A DNA stretch of 64,000 nt from Bradyrhizobium diazoefficiens (GCF_018131015.1 NZ_JAFCJJ010000003.1:62001-126000); one strand, 5' to 3'. Shown: positions 34,593-44,775, counted from the stretch's first letter. Numbers and translations: made by a program. Notes: generated by a model from the sequence alone, not told the origin.

Positions 34593-35186
34593 ATGAAGCG
34601 GCGCAGTTGGAACGACGCAGTGTCGGTCTTATTGCTTCTCGCACTGACCTCGATCGGCGCGCTCCTTCTGCCGGGTACAAGGGACGCGCGTGGTGCGAGC
34701 GGGGCGCGCGACTATTTCACCGATACGATCCTGGTCGATCAAGACGGACGCTCGCATCGATTTTATTCCGATCTGATTGCCGGCCATGTCGTGATCATGA
34801 ACGTGATCTTCACCGGCTGCCGATCGAGCTGCCCGATCATCATGGGCCGGCTGGTGGAACTGCAGGATCTTCTGGGGCCGGACCGCGGCAAAGTGTCCAT
34901 CCTGAGCATCAGCGTCGATCCGCTGCTGGATACGCCGCAGATGCTGCACGCTTATGCGGAATCGCTTCAGGCGAAACCTGGGTGGTACTTCCTCACCGGC
35001 GCAAAGGACGCGGTCGATACCGTGCTGCGCCGGATCGGCAATCGATCGTCGACGCCAGAAGATCATAGCGACGTCATCGTGGTCGGCAATGATGCGACCG
35101 GAGCGTGGATCAAGCTGACCGCAGTTGCATCGACCGATGACATCGCGCAGGCCGTTGCCGAAGTTACCAGGAAGGCGACCAATTAG
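34593..35186 (+). CDS. SCO1/SenC-family copper chaperone
   Basis: A 197-residue membrane-anchored thioredoxin-fold protein. The N-terminal helix (VLLLLALTSIGALLL) serves as signal or anchor. The copper-binding CRSSCP has Cys76 and Cys80, and the third ligand His158 is in PEDHSD, as in SCO proteins that load copper into oxidases. A GAGG site precedes the start. It lies immediately upstream of the giant multicopper oxidase, the likely client. A second SCO protein is encoded at 47921-48544. Confidence 0.9.
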   Translation: MKRRSWNDAVSVLLLLALTSIGALLLPGTRDARGASGARDYFTDTILVDQDGRSHRFYSDLIAGHVVIMNVIFTGCRSSCPIIMGRLVELQDLLGPDRGKVSILSISVDPLLDTPQMLHAYAESLQAKPGWYFLTGAKDAVDTVLRRIGNRSSTPEDHSDVIVVGNDATGAWIKLTAVASTDDIAQAVAEVTRKATN

Positions 35187-35240
35187 GACGACAAACCGAA
35201 TACTGAAGCGCTTTAGCTGATTGAAAATATGGTGGTGCCA

Positions 35241-38200
35241 ATGAACGACAGCAAGAAGCTCGCGCCCCATCGATCGAACAAGGTCAGAAACGGAAAGTGC
35301 AGCCGTATCGCCGGCACCGCACTCGTCGCCTTATCTGCGCTTTGCGCCAGCTACGGCATCGCCCGTGCGCAGAACTGCACCGAGACCGTCGTCGCCAAGG
35401 TCGTCGCGCTCGACCAGGCGTTCTACGTCAACCGCTATGGCGCATTGCAGGCCGGCGGAATGGTGTTCGCGCTCGAGCGCGACGTCGTCAGCACGGACGG
35501 CGGTCCGGCCCTGCAGGCCGGCAAGGTGATGATCCGGCCCGACAAGCGGCCCCGGCCGCTGACGCTGCGGGTCAACAAGGGGCAATGCCTCCAGATCCAG
35601 TTTCGCAATCTGCTTGCGCCGAAGCCGGTCAACCAGGACGTCAAGGTCTTCCCGCCGATTCCGCCGGCCGGCTACCAGCCGAACCAGCAGACCCTGGTGC
35701 TCAGCGACGGCAAATTGTCGGACCAGAATGGCAACCAGAGCCCGCCGCCGACCCGCTATGCGGGTGTTCATGTGGCCGGCATGGAGTGGGTCAGCGCGAG
35801 CACGGACGACGGCACTTTCGTCGGTGCCAATGACGTGGCCGCCGCCGATCTCGGCGGCAGGGGAAAGCTGAACGGCCTCATTCCGCCGGAAACGGCTCCT
35901 TTGAACCAGCGGATCACTTACACGCTGTTTGCGGCGGAGGAGGGCGCGTTCCTGCTCACGTCGGGCGGCACGACGGTCGGTGACCGGCTCGATTTCGGTG
36001 GCCAGGTTTCGGAAGGGATGTTCGGTTCGGTCATCGTTCAGCCGGCGACCGCGGAATATTATCGAAGCCAGGTCAGTCGCAGCGATCTCGACGCGGCGAC
36101 CGTCAAGTCCGGCGCCTTGCCCGAAGGCTGGCGCCTCGGCCCGCCCGGTCCGGCGTGCGCCCCTTACAAAGGCTACGGCAATACGCTCCAGGAGTTGGCG
36201 CGCTATCCGAAGGACCCGCGCGATCCCAATCGCGGTGTGAGCTGCGTCAAGGTGCTGGCCGACGGCTCTCTGAATACGATAGGTGACCAGCCGGTCATCA
36301 ATTACGATGCCGTTTACGGGCCGCAGACAAAGCGTGCCGGGACGCCGGTGCTGTCGATGCTGGCAGGACGCCGCGGCGATGCGAGCCGCGAACTCGTCTC
36401 GAGTGACCTGACTGCGATGATCACCGGTCCATATGCCGGGGCGTTCGGCCAGCAACAGCCGCAGACGCCAAACCAGACCTATCCCGAGCGCCAGCAGCCG
36501 TATCGCGAATTCGCCATCCATTATCACGATGACTTCATGGCGATTCAGGCGTTCTCCGCGTTCCGCAAGGGCGGCATGCAGTACACCCTGCAAGGCGGGC
36601 GCGACTTCTTTGCCATCAATTATGGCATGGGCGGCATCGGTGCGATCGTCTGGGCCAATCGCATGCAGGTTGGTCCCGCCAGCGAATGCGCCACCTGCAA
36701 GTTCGAGGAATTCTTCCTCAGCTCGTGGCCCAACGGCGATCCCGCCATGGTCGTGGACCAGCCCGCCAACGTCTCCGAGGCGACCGGCAAGAATACGCCG
36801 GCGACGAAGGCGTTCTATCCGGATGATCCCTCCAACGTCTATCACAGCTACCTGCGCGACCACGTCAAGTTCCGCATCCTGCATGCCGGAACCAACATTA
36901 CCCATGTGCACCACCAGCATGCACATCAATGGCTGCATTCGCCCAAGAGCGGCGTGAGCGCCTATCGCGACAGCCAGATGATCAGCCCGGGCGCGGCGTA
37001 CACCCTGGACATGGTCTATGGGGGCAGCGGCAACAAGAATCTCACCGTCGGCGACTCGATCTTCCATTGCCACTTCTATCCGCATTTTGCGCAGGGCATG
37101 TGGGCGCTGTGGCGCGTGCACGACGTGTTCGAGCAGGGCACGCGGATCGGACCGGATGGAAAACCGGTTCAGGACGATGCCAACCGCGCGCTGCCGGACG
37201 GCGAGATCGCCGCCGGCACGCCGATCCCCGGCTTGGTGCCGCTGCCGACACTGGCGATGGCACCGATGCCGGCGCGCGTCGCGATCAAGCCGGTGCAGGA
37301 AACGGCGCCGAACGGCACGAAGGTCAGCAGGAACGAGGTCGCCGTCAACGCGGACGATCTGAAGGCTGGCCTGCAGCCCGGCTACCCCTTCTACGTTCCC
37401 GGCGTCGCCGGCCAGCGCGCGCCGCATCCGCCGATGAGCTACGCGCCGCAGCTCGACGCCAGCGGCAATCAGGTCGAGACCGGGGGCGAGAAGCAGCGCC
37501 TCGACGGCGGACTGCCGCGCAATGTGGTTTTGGCCGAGCTCGGCACGGCCTATCAGCAGAGCAACCGCTGGGACTTCAGCAAGGACAATGACAAGCTGTT
37601 CGCGCGCGAACTGGAAGAGGAAGGCACCGCCGTCGAACGGGCGACGATGAAGGTCTACCAGCAGCGCAACCATCCGAGCTTCACGTCAGTGGGCGCGCCT
37701 GCGCCGTTCGTGTTCAACGGGCAGCCGGCGGTGCGCGGGGCGCCGTTCGCAAATCCGGCGGTGCACTATAACGGCGATCCGGTCAAGGTCTGCGAGCCGA
37801 GTGCTCCGAACTGCAACAGCAAGGACTACGAAGGATTCAAGCTCACCTACAAGAGCGCGAATATTCAGACCGACGTCGTGCTCAACAAGAAGGGCTGGCA
37901 CTACCCGCAGCAGCGCATGAGCGTGCTTTGGGACGACGTCAAGCCGACGCTGGATGCAAAGCGCCGGCCCGAACCGCTGTTCATGCGCGCCAATTCCGGC
38001 GACGTCGTCGAGTTCTGGCTGACGAACCTCATTCCCAATTATTACGAGCTCGACGACTTCCAGGTGCGCACGCCGACGGACGTGGTCGGACAGCACATCC
38101 ATCTGGTGAAGTTCGACGTGCTCGCGTCCGATGGCGCGGGCAACGGGTTCAACTACGAATCCGGCTCGCTGGCCGCCGAGGAAGTGCGCGGCCTGATCGG

Positions 38201-41200
38201 GGCCGTCAACAAGGCCGGCGGAATGGTCCGTCCCGACGGCGGCGTGAAGACGCTTGCGGCGAAGTCGATTCCGGACCTCGCGCAGAAATTCCCGAACGGC
38301 GATCCGCTGGTTCTCGGCGCGCAGGCGACGGTGGAGCTCTGGTATGTCGATCCGCTGAGCAATGCGTGCCTGGACGACCAGAAGGGCGTGTGTCCCAAGG
38401 AGGGGCTCGATCGCACCATGGGGACCGTGTTCACCCATGACCATTTCGGGCCGTCGACGCATCAACAGGCCGGACTCTATGCCGGCCTGATCATCGAGCC
38501 GAAGAACTCGCAATGGCTCACCGCCACGACGCTGGCGCCGATGGGCGGAACGGATCCGAAGACCGGCAAGCCGATTGCGACCCGGCCCGACGGAGGTCCG
38601 ACCAACTGGGCCGCGGTGATCGACGACGGTGCGAAGCGCCATCGTGAATTTCTGCTCGAATTCCAGGACCGGCAGCTGATCTATTCGGCCGCCAGCCGGG
38701 CGCAGCCGAAGCCATACCAGCGCTACCAGCCGGCGACGCCAAGCCTCGTGAGCCGGGTCAACCCCAGTGGCGCGTGGGGCTGGACCGATACCGCGTCCGC
38801 GGTCAATCCCGCGAGCGGCGGCGGCCAGTTCGCGCCCAACCCGCAACTGGTCACCAACGCGTTTGGTGTCGGCGGCTGGTCGGTCAATTACCGGAACGAA
38901 CCGCTCGACTTTCGCCTGGCGGCGGCGACGCCGAGCCAGCCCAACGCCACGGACACGGCATTCTCCTTCTCGTCGATCAGGCGCAACGACCCGGCGCTCA
39001 ACGTTCAGCCGATCGGGCCGATCGTTCCGGTCGACCCTTGCGCCGGTGTGAAGGCCGACGTCACCATCCTCGGAGACTTGGCGCCCGGTCCGGTCTGGAT
39101 GGTCAACGGCAAGGTGTTGCCGAACAACGGATCGGTGCCGCTCAAGGCGGGGCAGGTCGTGTGCTTCGGGGTCAAGTCCGGCAGGCACGGCCTGTTGTTC
39201 CCGACCAAGGCCATCGGTGATTCCGTTTTCGACATTTCCGGATCGCCGCAGGCCGCCGCCTTCGTTCCCAATCCGGCCGGACCGTCGACCTGCGGAAAAG
39301 CCAACACCTACGGCACCGTGCCGCAGACGTCGGGAATCATCGCGATCCTGCACGTGCTCGGCAACGTCTCGCTCACCACGCCCGCGCCCTTCGAATGTTC
39401 GCAGCATTGCGCCAACATGGCCGGATCGTTCACGATCGACGACACCCTGAACATTGCCGGCGATCAGGACGCGAGCACCAACGCTCACTTCTGGACCGTG
39501 GACGGCAAGCGGCTGGAGAACAACAGCAGCGTGCTGCTCAAGCGCGGGCAATTGGTGCGCTTCACCGTCAAGGCCGGCACGCACGGCCTGCTGTTCAAGG
39601 ACCAGGCGTCGGCGCAGGCGGTGTTCGACATCGCCGGCTCGCCACAGGCCAGCAAGTTCGTCCTCAACCCGAACGGAACACCCACCTGCGGTATCGCCAA
39701 CGCCTACGGCACGGCGCCGCAAACGGCCGCCGCGAATCCGACGCCGGGACAGAATACGATCGCGGAACTGCGCGTGCTCGCCAACGCCACCATCGGTTCA
39801 GACGGGCTCGATTTCGAGTGCTCCCAGCATTGTGCCAACATGGCCGGCACGTTCGTGCTCGATAAGGTTCTCGACATCGTGGCCGATCAGGACACGTTGG
39901 GTAACCACTGGACCGTCGATGGCAACCGCATGGCGAACGGCGATACGTTGCACCTGACCGCCGGTCAAAAGGTTCGCTTCTCGGTCAAGGCCGGCAAGCA
40001 TGGCCTGCTGTTCACGGACCAGGCGACAGCGAACGCCATCTTCGACATCGCCGGCTCGCCCCAGGCCAGCAAGTTCGTCCTCAATCCGAACGGAACACCC
40101 ACCTGCGGCATCGCCAATTCCTATGGGACCGCGCCGCAAACGGCTGTCACCAACCCGACGGGCACGCAGAACGTCATCGCGGAACTCGTGGTCAAGCAAT
40201 CGATCACGCTGACGCAGCCGGGCGGATGGATGTGCTCGCAGCATTGCCAGAACATGCAAGGCCTGTTCGTGCCGGCGGATACCGGTTTCGTCACGGCCGA
40301 TCCCGCCAATGACCGATGGCTGGTCAACAACGAGGAACTGGCCAACAACACCTCGCTGCCACTGGTGCCGGACAGCAAGCTCCGTCTCTCGGCCAATGCG
40401 CCGGGCGACACGCTGTTCTTCCCGGACAAGACCGCGCCCGCCGCGTTGTTCGACAACGCCTCCGGATTCACGTCGATGAATCAATGCGGGTTCAATGACG
40501 GCGTCGGCCTTGCTCTCAGCGCCGGCAGTTTCACCGAACTCACCGTCAAGAGGCAGGCCAACTTGCTGTCGGCGCGCTTCATGTCGGCGAGCAAATGCAC
40601 GCGCATGGAAGGGCTTGCCCAGCCGGTCGTGCCGGTGCCGCCGTTTACCTACACGGCCCCGTTCGAAGGGGCGGAGCCGTTCGACCCCTATACGCCGCTG
40701 ATGCGCGCCTATCCCGGCGATACGGTCGAGGTCCGCACCTTGGTCGGCGCGCACATGGCGCCGCATTCCCTCAACATGCACGGTGTCAAATGGCTGTTTG
40801 AGCAGAACAGCCCGAACTCCGGTTTCCGCAGCACGCAGGGAATGGGCATCTCGGAATATTACCATATGCGCTTCGACGTTCCCGCGACCAATGGCGGAGC
40901 GGACTATCTCTATGCCCCGACCTCCGACACCAAGGGTCTCGAATATGGGCAATGGGGCTTGCTGCGGGCCTATCATGCAGTGCAGCCGGACCTGCCCGCG
41001 ATCGCGCCCGCGCCCGCAAAGACGGCCGACGTCTGTTCATCCGCGGCCCCGGCCAAGAGCACCTACAGCGTCAGCGCCGTGGCTGCGGCGCTTGCGATCG
41101 ACGGCGGCCAGCTCATTTACAACAGCCGCGGGAGCGACCCTGACGGCGGCACTACCGGTCAGATCTACGGTGAGGGCGCCTTGCTGTACGTCCACGACGA

Positions 41201-42836
41201 GGATCTCGATCTCACCGCCAATCCGATCCGGATCAAGCCCGGCAAGAAGCTCGAGCCACTGGTCCTGCGTGCGGCGGCCGGCGACTGCATCGAGGTCCGG
41301 TTGACCAACCGGCTGCCGGCCAGCCTGAGCCAGTCGCGGAAGGGATCCGGCACCTTCTCGAACATCACGATCGCGACGTCGCTGCAGGCCGGGTTGCATC
41401 CGCAACAGGTCGGCACGGACATTCTTACCGGCAACGGCGTCAATCTCGGCAAGAATCCGACGCAAACGATTGCGCCAAATCAGTCGCAGGTCGTCAAATG
41501 GTATGCCGGGTCGATCGCGGCCGACGGCACCCATACGCCGGAAGAACTCGGGGCCATCGGCCTGTCACCGGCCGATCCCCTGATGCAGCACCCGTTCGGC
41601 CTGCTTGGCGCGCTCGTCGTCGAGCCGCCCGGCGCGACCTGGCGCAGCGACGACAACAGCCGTTCGCAGGCTACCGTCACGCTGCCGTCCGGAAAGACGT
41701 TCCGCGAGTTCGTTGTCGTGCTGCAGGATGACGTCCTGAACCTGAAGGTGATTGACCCGAAGGTGGTGGCATGCGCCGTGCAGAATCTCACTACCGTGGC
41801 AGTCAATTACCGGACCGAGCCGCTGTCCTGCCGCTACGGTCCGAACGCGCAGACCTTCGATACGGCCGACCCCAAGCTCGCGCCGATCGGCATGGCCCGC
41901 GCGCTCTCCGACTCTCAGGTGCTGGGCGATCCGCAAACGCCGGTGCTCGCCGTGTCGAAGGGTGTGCCGACACGGCTGCGCGTGGTGCATCCGGGCGGCC
42001 TTTCCGAGCAGGTGTTCACGCTGGCCGGCCATCCCTGGCAGGAGGAACCGTTCATCAACAACAGCCGCGACATCGGCGACAATGCGGCGTCGCAATGGTT
42101 CGGCGCGCGCGACTCTTTCGGCGCCAACGATCAGTTCAACATCGTGCTGAACTCGGCAGGCGGTCGCAAGCAGGTGGCCGGCGACTACCTCTACCGGAGC
42201 TTCATCGGGTCGGAGTTCGCCAACGGCCTCTGGGGCGTGATGCGCGTCGGAGAGCCGGGCAGCGACACCGTGGCGATCGCACGGGCCACGAACAGCGGTT
42301 CGGGTTACGTCATCAGTGGCGCCAACACGGTCAATCCGAACACCGGCAAGATGGCGGCGACCGTCACTATCACCGCATCCAACACCAAGGATCCGAAACC
42401 GGTGGCCTGCACGGTGCCGGTCGATCCGGTGAGCGGGGCCTGGGACACCGACAGCTGTCTGCCGGCGCAGCAGGGTGTGCTGGTGGTCGATGCCGGCCAC
42501 CCGGTCGTCGTGGTATCTGCCGAGCGCGGGCGTGCGTCGGTGAACGGTCCCATTCCGTCGAAGGCACCGGCACCGCTGTCGCCCCTCGCAATGGCTAAGG
42601 CAATCGAGCTGAGCAAGCAGACCGTCAATCCTCTCCAGGAACGGAAGGAAATCACCCAGTTCAGGGGCGCGCCGACGCCGCTCGCAACGATCAGGCCGCT
42701 GCAGATCGAAGCGCCCGCGCGCCGGGATCCAATCGCTCCGACGGGACGAGCGGCACCTGCTCCCCCGGTCAACGACGAGGGATTGGTTCAGCCCCCGACT
42801 CCGTCGGCAACGATTCACAACCCGGGTGATCATTGA
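35241..42836 (+). CDS. Giant multicopper oxidase with tandem cupredoxin repeats
   Basis: An exported protein of about 2,531 residues (start 35241 preferred over 35229 because GGTGG precedes it). Signal peptide near residues 25-45. The N-terminal module has THVHHQHAHQW (about 555) and HCHFYPHFAQGMW (about 612), the classical trinuclear and type-1 copper motifs. A second module has HIHLVKFDV (about 953) and FTHDHFGPSTHQQ (about 1066). Then come four tandem domains of 120-140 residues, three ending in C-S-Q-H-C-x-N-M (about 1386, 1527, 1663) and one in SKCTRMEG (about 1785). A last module contains HMAPHSLNMHGVKW and VVHPGGLSEQ. It resembles large Mn- or phenol-oxidising enzymes; the substrate is unknown. 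Confidence 0.85.
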   Translation: MNDSKKLAPHRSNKVRNGKCSRIAGTALVALSALCASYGIARAQNCTETVVAKVVALDQAFYVNRYGALQAGGMVFALERDVVSTDGGPALQAGKVMIRPDKRPRPLTLRVNKGQCLQIQFRNLLAPKPVNQDVKVFPPIPPAGYQPNQQTLVLSDGKLSDQNGNQSPPPTRYAGVHVAGMEWVSASTDDGTFVGANDVAAADLGGRGKLNGLIPPETAPLNQRITYTLFAAEEGAFLLTSGGTTVGDRLDFGGQVSEGMFGSVIVQPATAEYYRSQVSRSDLDAATVKSGALPEGWRLGPPGPACAPYKGYGNTLQELARYPKDPRDPNRGVSCVKVLADGSLNTIGDQPVINYDAVYGPQTKRAGTPVLSMLAGRRGDASRELVSSDLTAMITGPYAGAFGQQQPQTPNQTYPERQQPYREFAIHYHDDFMAIQAFSAFRKGGMQYTLQGGRDFFAINYGMGGIGAIVWANRMQVGPASECATCKFEEFFLSSWPNGDPAMVVDQPANVSEATGKNTPATKAFYPDDPSNVYHSYLRDHVKFRILHAGTNITHVHHQHAHQWLHSPKSGVSAYRDSQMISPGAAYTLDMVYGGSGNKNLTVGDSIFHCHFYPHFAQGMWALWRVHDVFEQGTRIGPDGKPVQDDANRALPDGEIAAGTPIPGLVPLPTLAMAPMPARVAIKPVQETAPNGTKVSRNEVAVNADDLKAGLQPGYPFYVPGVAGQRAPHPPMSYAPQLDASGNQVETGGEKQRLDGGLPRNVVLAELGTAYQQSNRWDFSKDNDKLFARELEEEGTAVERATMKVYQQRNHPSFTSVGAPAPFVFNGQPAVRGAPFANPAVHYNGDPVKVCEPSAPNCNSKDYEGFKLTYKSANIQTDVVLNKKGWHYPQQRMSVLWDDVKPTLDAKRRPEPLFMRANSGDVVEFWLTNLIPNYYELDDFQVRTPTDVVGQHIHLVKFDVLASDGAGNGFNYESGSLAAEEVRGLIGAVNKAGGMVRPDGGVKTLAAKSIPDLAQKFPNGDPLVLGAQATVELWYVDPLSNACLDDQKGVCPKEGLDRTMGTVFTHDHFGPSTHQQAGLYAGLIIEPKNSQWLTATTLAPMGGTDPKTGKPIATRPDGGPTNWAAVIDDGAKRHREFLLEFQDRQLIYSAASRAQPKPYQRYQPATPSLVSRVNPSGAWGWTDTASAVNPASGGGQFAPNPQLVTNAFGVGGWSVNYRNEPLDFRLAAATPSQPNATDTAFSFSSIRRNDPALNVQPIGPIVPVDPCAGVKADVTILGDLAPGPVWMVNGKVLPNNGSVPLKAGQVVCFGVKSGRHGLLFPTKAIGDSVFDISGSPQAAAFVPNPAGPSTCGKANTYGTVPQTSGIIAILHVLGNVSLTTPAPFECSQHCANMAGSFTIDDTLNIAGDQDASTNAHFWTVDGKRLENNSSVLLKRGQLVRFTVKAGTHGLLFKDQASAQAVFDIAGSPQASKFVLNPNGTPTCGIANAYGTAPQTAAANPTPGQNTIAELRVLANATIGSDGLDFECSQHCANMAGTFVLDKVLDIVADQDTLGNHWTVDGNRMANGDTLHLTAGQKVRFSVKAGKHGLLFTDQATANAIFDIAGSPQASKFVLNPNGTPTCGIANSYGTAPQTAVTNPTGTQNVIAELVVKQSITLTQPGGWMCSQHCQNMQGLFVPADTGFVTADPANDRWLVNNEELANNTSLPLVPDSKLRLSANAPGDTLFFPDKTAPAALFDNASGFTSMNQCGFNDGVGLALSAGSFTELTVKRQANLLSARFMSASKCTRMEGLAQPVVPVPPFTYTAPFEGAEPFDPYTPLMRAYPGDTVEVRTLVGAHMAPHSLNMHGVKWLFEQNSPNSGFRSTQGMGISEYYHMRFDVPATNGGADYLYAPTSDTKGLEYGQWGLLRAYHAVQPDLPAIAPAPAKTADVCSSAAPAKSTYSVSAVAAALAIDGGQLIYNSRGSDPDGGTTGQIYGEGALLYVHDEDLDLTANPIRIKPGKKLEPLVLRAAAGDCIEVRLTNRLPASLSQSRKGSGTFSNITIATSLQAGLHPQQVGTDILTGNGVNLGKNPTQTIAPNQSQVVKWYAGSIAADGTHTPEELGAIGLSPADPLMQHPFGLLGALVVEPPGATWRSDDNSRSQATVTLPSGKTFREFVVVLQDDVLNLKVIDPKVVACAVQNLTTVAVNYRTEPLSCRYGPNAQTFDTADPKLAPIGMARALSDSQVLGDPQTPVLAVSKGVPTRLRVVHPGGLSEQVFTLAGHPWQEEPFINNSRDIGDNAASQWFGARDSFGANDQFNIVLNSAGGRKQVAGDYLYRSFIGSEFANGLWGVMRVGEPGSDTVAIARATNSGSGYVISGANTVNPNTGKMAATVTITASNTKDPKPVACTVPVDPVSGAWDTDSCLPAQQGVLVVDAGHPVVVVSAERGRASVNGPIPSKAPAPLSPLAMAKAIELSKQTVNPLQERKEITQFRGAPTPLATIRPLQIEAPARRDPIAPTGRAAPAPPVNDEGLVQPPTPSATIHNPGDH
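39624..40142 (+). repeat. Near-identical direct repeat inside the oxidase gene
   Basis: About 100 bases starting TTCGACATCGCCGGCTCGCC at 39624 recur at 40041 with few differences, 417 bases (139 codons) apart. A more diverged copy is near 39228. The repeats encode the FDIAGSPQASKFVLNPNGTP segment of successive cupredoxin-like domains, which shows recent domain duplication or gene conversion. Confidence 0.85.
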
Positions 42837-42837
42837 C

Positions 42838-44775
42838 GTGGATCGGGATGTCCTTGCGTGGCGGGCCGGGGTGACGATCCGCCGGGCCTTTCGGTTGCTG
42901 CCGGCCCTGGCGTTGCTCGTTGCCGTCACGCCGGCGGCCGCGGCCGATCCCGCCTTCAGCGCGCGCGCCGAACATGGCGGCCTCGTCGTTGACGCCACGA
43001 TATCGCGGGCGGCTTCCGGGCCGGGCCGCGACGTGCCGCTGCGGGCGGGGGAAGCGGTCACCGTGCGTTTCGCCGTCTCCGACCTGTCCGGCAAGGCCAT
43101 CGGCGGCGCGTTTCCGAGCGGCTGGATGGTGCTGAGCGGCATGGGCAGCCCGATGGCCGGAAATCCGGATGCTCGCTGCCGTCGCGTCCTGGCGAGCCTT
43201 CAAGTCTCGAGCCTGCCGGATCAGGCCGAGGTCGATCTCAACACGTTCCTGGTGCTGGTCCTCAATGAGGATGCGACGATCAGCGTCGTCGATCCTCGCG
43301 GCGGCTTTGGTGGAACGCGGTTGCTCGGTCTGGTGGCGCTCGACGGGGTCGGCGAGGACTGGGTTCAGCTTCCGGACCAGGAGCGCCTCGCGGTCACCGT
43401 GCCGGAGGCGAACGCAGTCGACATCGTCGACATGCGAGCCTGGAATGTCGCGGTGAAGCATCTCGAGATCGGCAACCGTCCCCAGCGCCTGGCGTTGCAG
43501 CCGGATCGTGCCTTCCTCTGGGTCGACACGGTCGATCCAGCGACCGGCGTGGCGCAATTGGTCGCGGTCAATGCCGACACGCTGGCGGTGGCGGGCCGCG
43601 TTTCCGTGGGTTCGGGCCCCCACGATTTTGCGTTCAGCGGCGACAGCCGTTTCCTGTTCGTCGCCAACGCGGGTGCGGGAACGGTCGGCGTGATCGACCT
43701 CGGTACCTTTGCGCAAGTCGCCGAACTGAAGACCGGGCCGCGCCCGGTCTCGCTGGTTTATTCGGACCTGGCCAACGCCGTCTATGTTGCCGATGCCGAG
43801 GAGGGATCGGTGACGGTCATCGACGGGCGGACGCACATGATGCGCGCCCGCATCGCCGGAGCGCCGGGTATCGCGCAGATCGGCTTTGAACCGGCTGGAC
43901 GTCATGCCTTCGTCGTCAATCCGCAGGCCGGCACCATCACCATCATCGACTCGGCGCTCGATCGCGTGATCAACACGATCGATTCCGCGCTCGCCCCCGA
44001 CCGGGTGACGTTCACCAGCACGACGGCCTATGTTCGCCAGCGGACCAGCGCGAATGTGATGATGCTGCCGCTTGACCAGATCGCGGCCGATCCGGCCAAG
44101 GTGCCGGTGTTTGGATTTCCAGGCGGCAGCCGGCCGCCGGCAACGGAAGACTGGCCGAGCCCGGCACCGCCGATCGCGCCGGTGGCCGGAGACCGCGCGG
44201 TGCTGGTCGCCAACGCAGGGGATCGCGAGATCTATTACTACCAGGAAGGCCTCGCGGTGCCGATGGGCAGCTTCAGCAACTACAAGCGCGTGCCACGTGC
44301 CGTGTCGATCGTTCGGCGTGACCTGCGCGAGACCGCGCCGGGAATCTACGAGACGAACGCAAGCCTCGGCCGCCCGGGGAACTACGACCTCGTCTTTCGG
44401 CTCAATCAGCCGCCGTTCTACCACTGTTTTCCATTGGAAATCGCGCCGGCGTCTTTGCGCCAGGCCCAGCGACCGCCCCGCATCGCGCCGGCGGCGCCGT
44501 TCGAGGCCGCAACGGCCGGTCATCCCGTCAGCCTGGATTTCGTCGTCACCGACGTGACCACCGGTGCACCGGTCGGTGATCTCACCGATCTCACCGTGCT
44601 GGTCATGACGCCGGCGTGGCAGACAAGGAAGGTGGCTGCGCCGCTGGGCGGCGGCCGCTACAACGTGGAATTGGCGGTGCCGATGCCGGGCCTCTATGCG
44701 GTGGTCGCCAGTAGCGCAGACGCAGGGATCGACTATCAGCCGATGCCCGCCCTGAACGTCGTCGCGCAGCAGTGA
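42838..44775 (+). CDS. YVTN-type beta-propeller exported protein
   Basis: A 645-residue protein with a signal peptide (LLPALALLVAVTPAAAA) and a seven-blade YVTN-like propeller: GNRPQRLALQPDRAFLWVDT, GPHDFAFSGDSRFLFVANAG, GPRPVSLVYSDLANAVYVAD and PAGRHAFVVNPQAGTITIID. C-terminal beta-sandwich segments follow. GTG 42838 is chosen because GGGTGAT lies 7 bases before it; GTG 42826 is an alternative. It begins one base after the oxidase stop codon, so it is surely co-transcribed. Relatives often bind cytochrome-type electron carriers or surface ligands. Here a structural or redox partner for the oxidase is plausible. No heme motif is seen, but YHCFPLE contains a lone Cys-His pair. Confidence 0.78.
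   Translation: MDRDVLAWRAGVTIRRAFRLLPALALLVAVTPAAAADPAFSARAEHGGLVVDATISRAASGPGRDVPLRAGEAVTVRFAVSDLSGKAIGGAFPSGWMVLSGMGSPMAGNPDARCRRVLASLQVSSLPDQAEVDLNTFLVLVLNEDATISVVDPRGGFGGTRLLGLVALDGVGEDWVQLPDQERLAVTVPEANAVDIVDMRAWNVAVKHLEIGNRPQRLALQPDRAFLWVDTVDPATGVAQLVAVNADTLAVAGRVSVGSGPHDFAFSGDSRFLFVANAGAGTVGVIDLGTFAQVAELKTGPRPVSLVYSDLANAVYVADAEEGSVTVIDGRTHMMRARIAGAPGIAQIGFEPAGRHAFVVNPQAGTITIIDSALDRVINTIDSALAPDRVTFTSTTAYVRQRTSANVMMLPLDQIAADPAKVPVFGFPGGSRPPATEDWPSPAPPIAPVAGDRAVLVANAGDREIYYYQEGLAVPMGSFSNYKRVPRAVSIVRRDLRETAPGIYETNASLGRPGNYDLVFRLNQPPFYHCFPLEIAPASLRQAQRPPRIAPAAPFEAATAGHPVSLDFVVTDVTTGAPVGDLTDLTVLVMTPAWQTRKVAAPLGGGRYNVELAVPMPGLYAVVASSADAGIDYQPMPALNVVAQQ

Noticed and set aside
35331..37673. 780-residue minus-strand open frame opposite the oxidase gene
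   Set aside because: It is a shadow of a very GC-rich gene: composition is Arg/His/Val-rich without domain features, and the plus strand has a signal peptide and copper motifs.
37686..39722. 678-residue minus-strand open frame
   Set aside because: Lies wholly antisense to the multicopper oxidase; no recognisable domain and composition of a third-position GC artefact.
42769..44523. 584-residue minus-strand open frame
   Set aside because: Antisense to the YVTN propeller gene; Arg/Asp-rich shadow frame.
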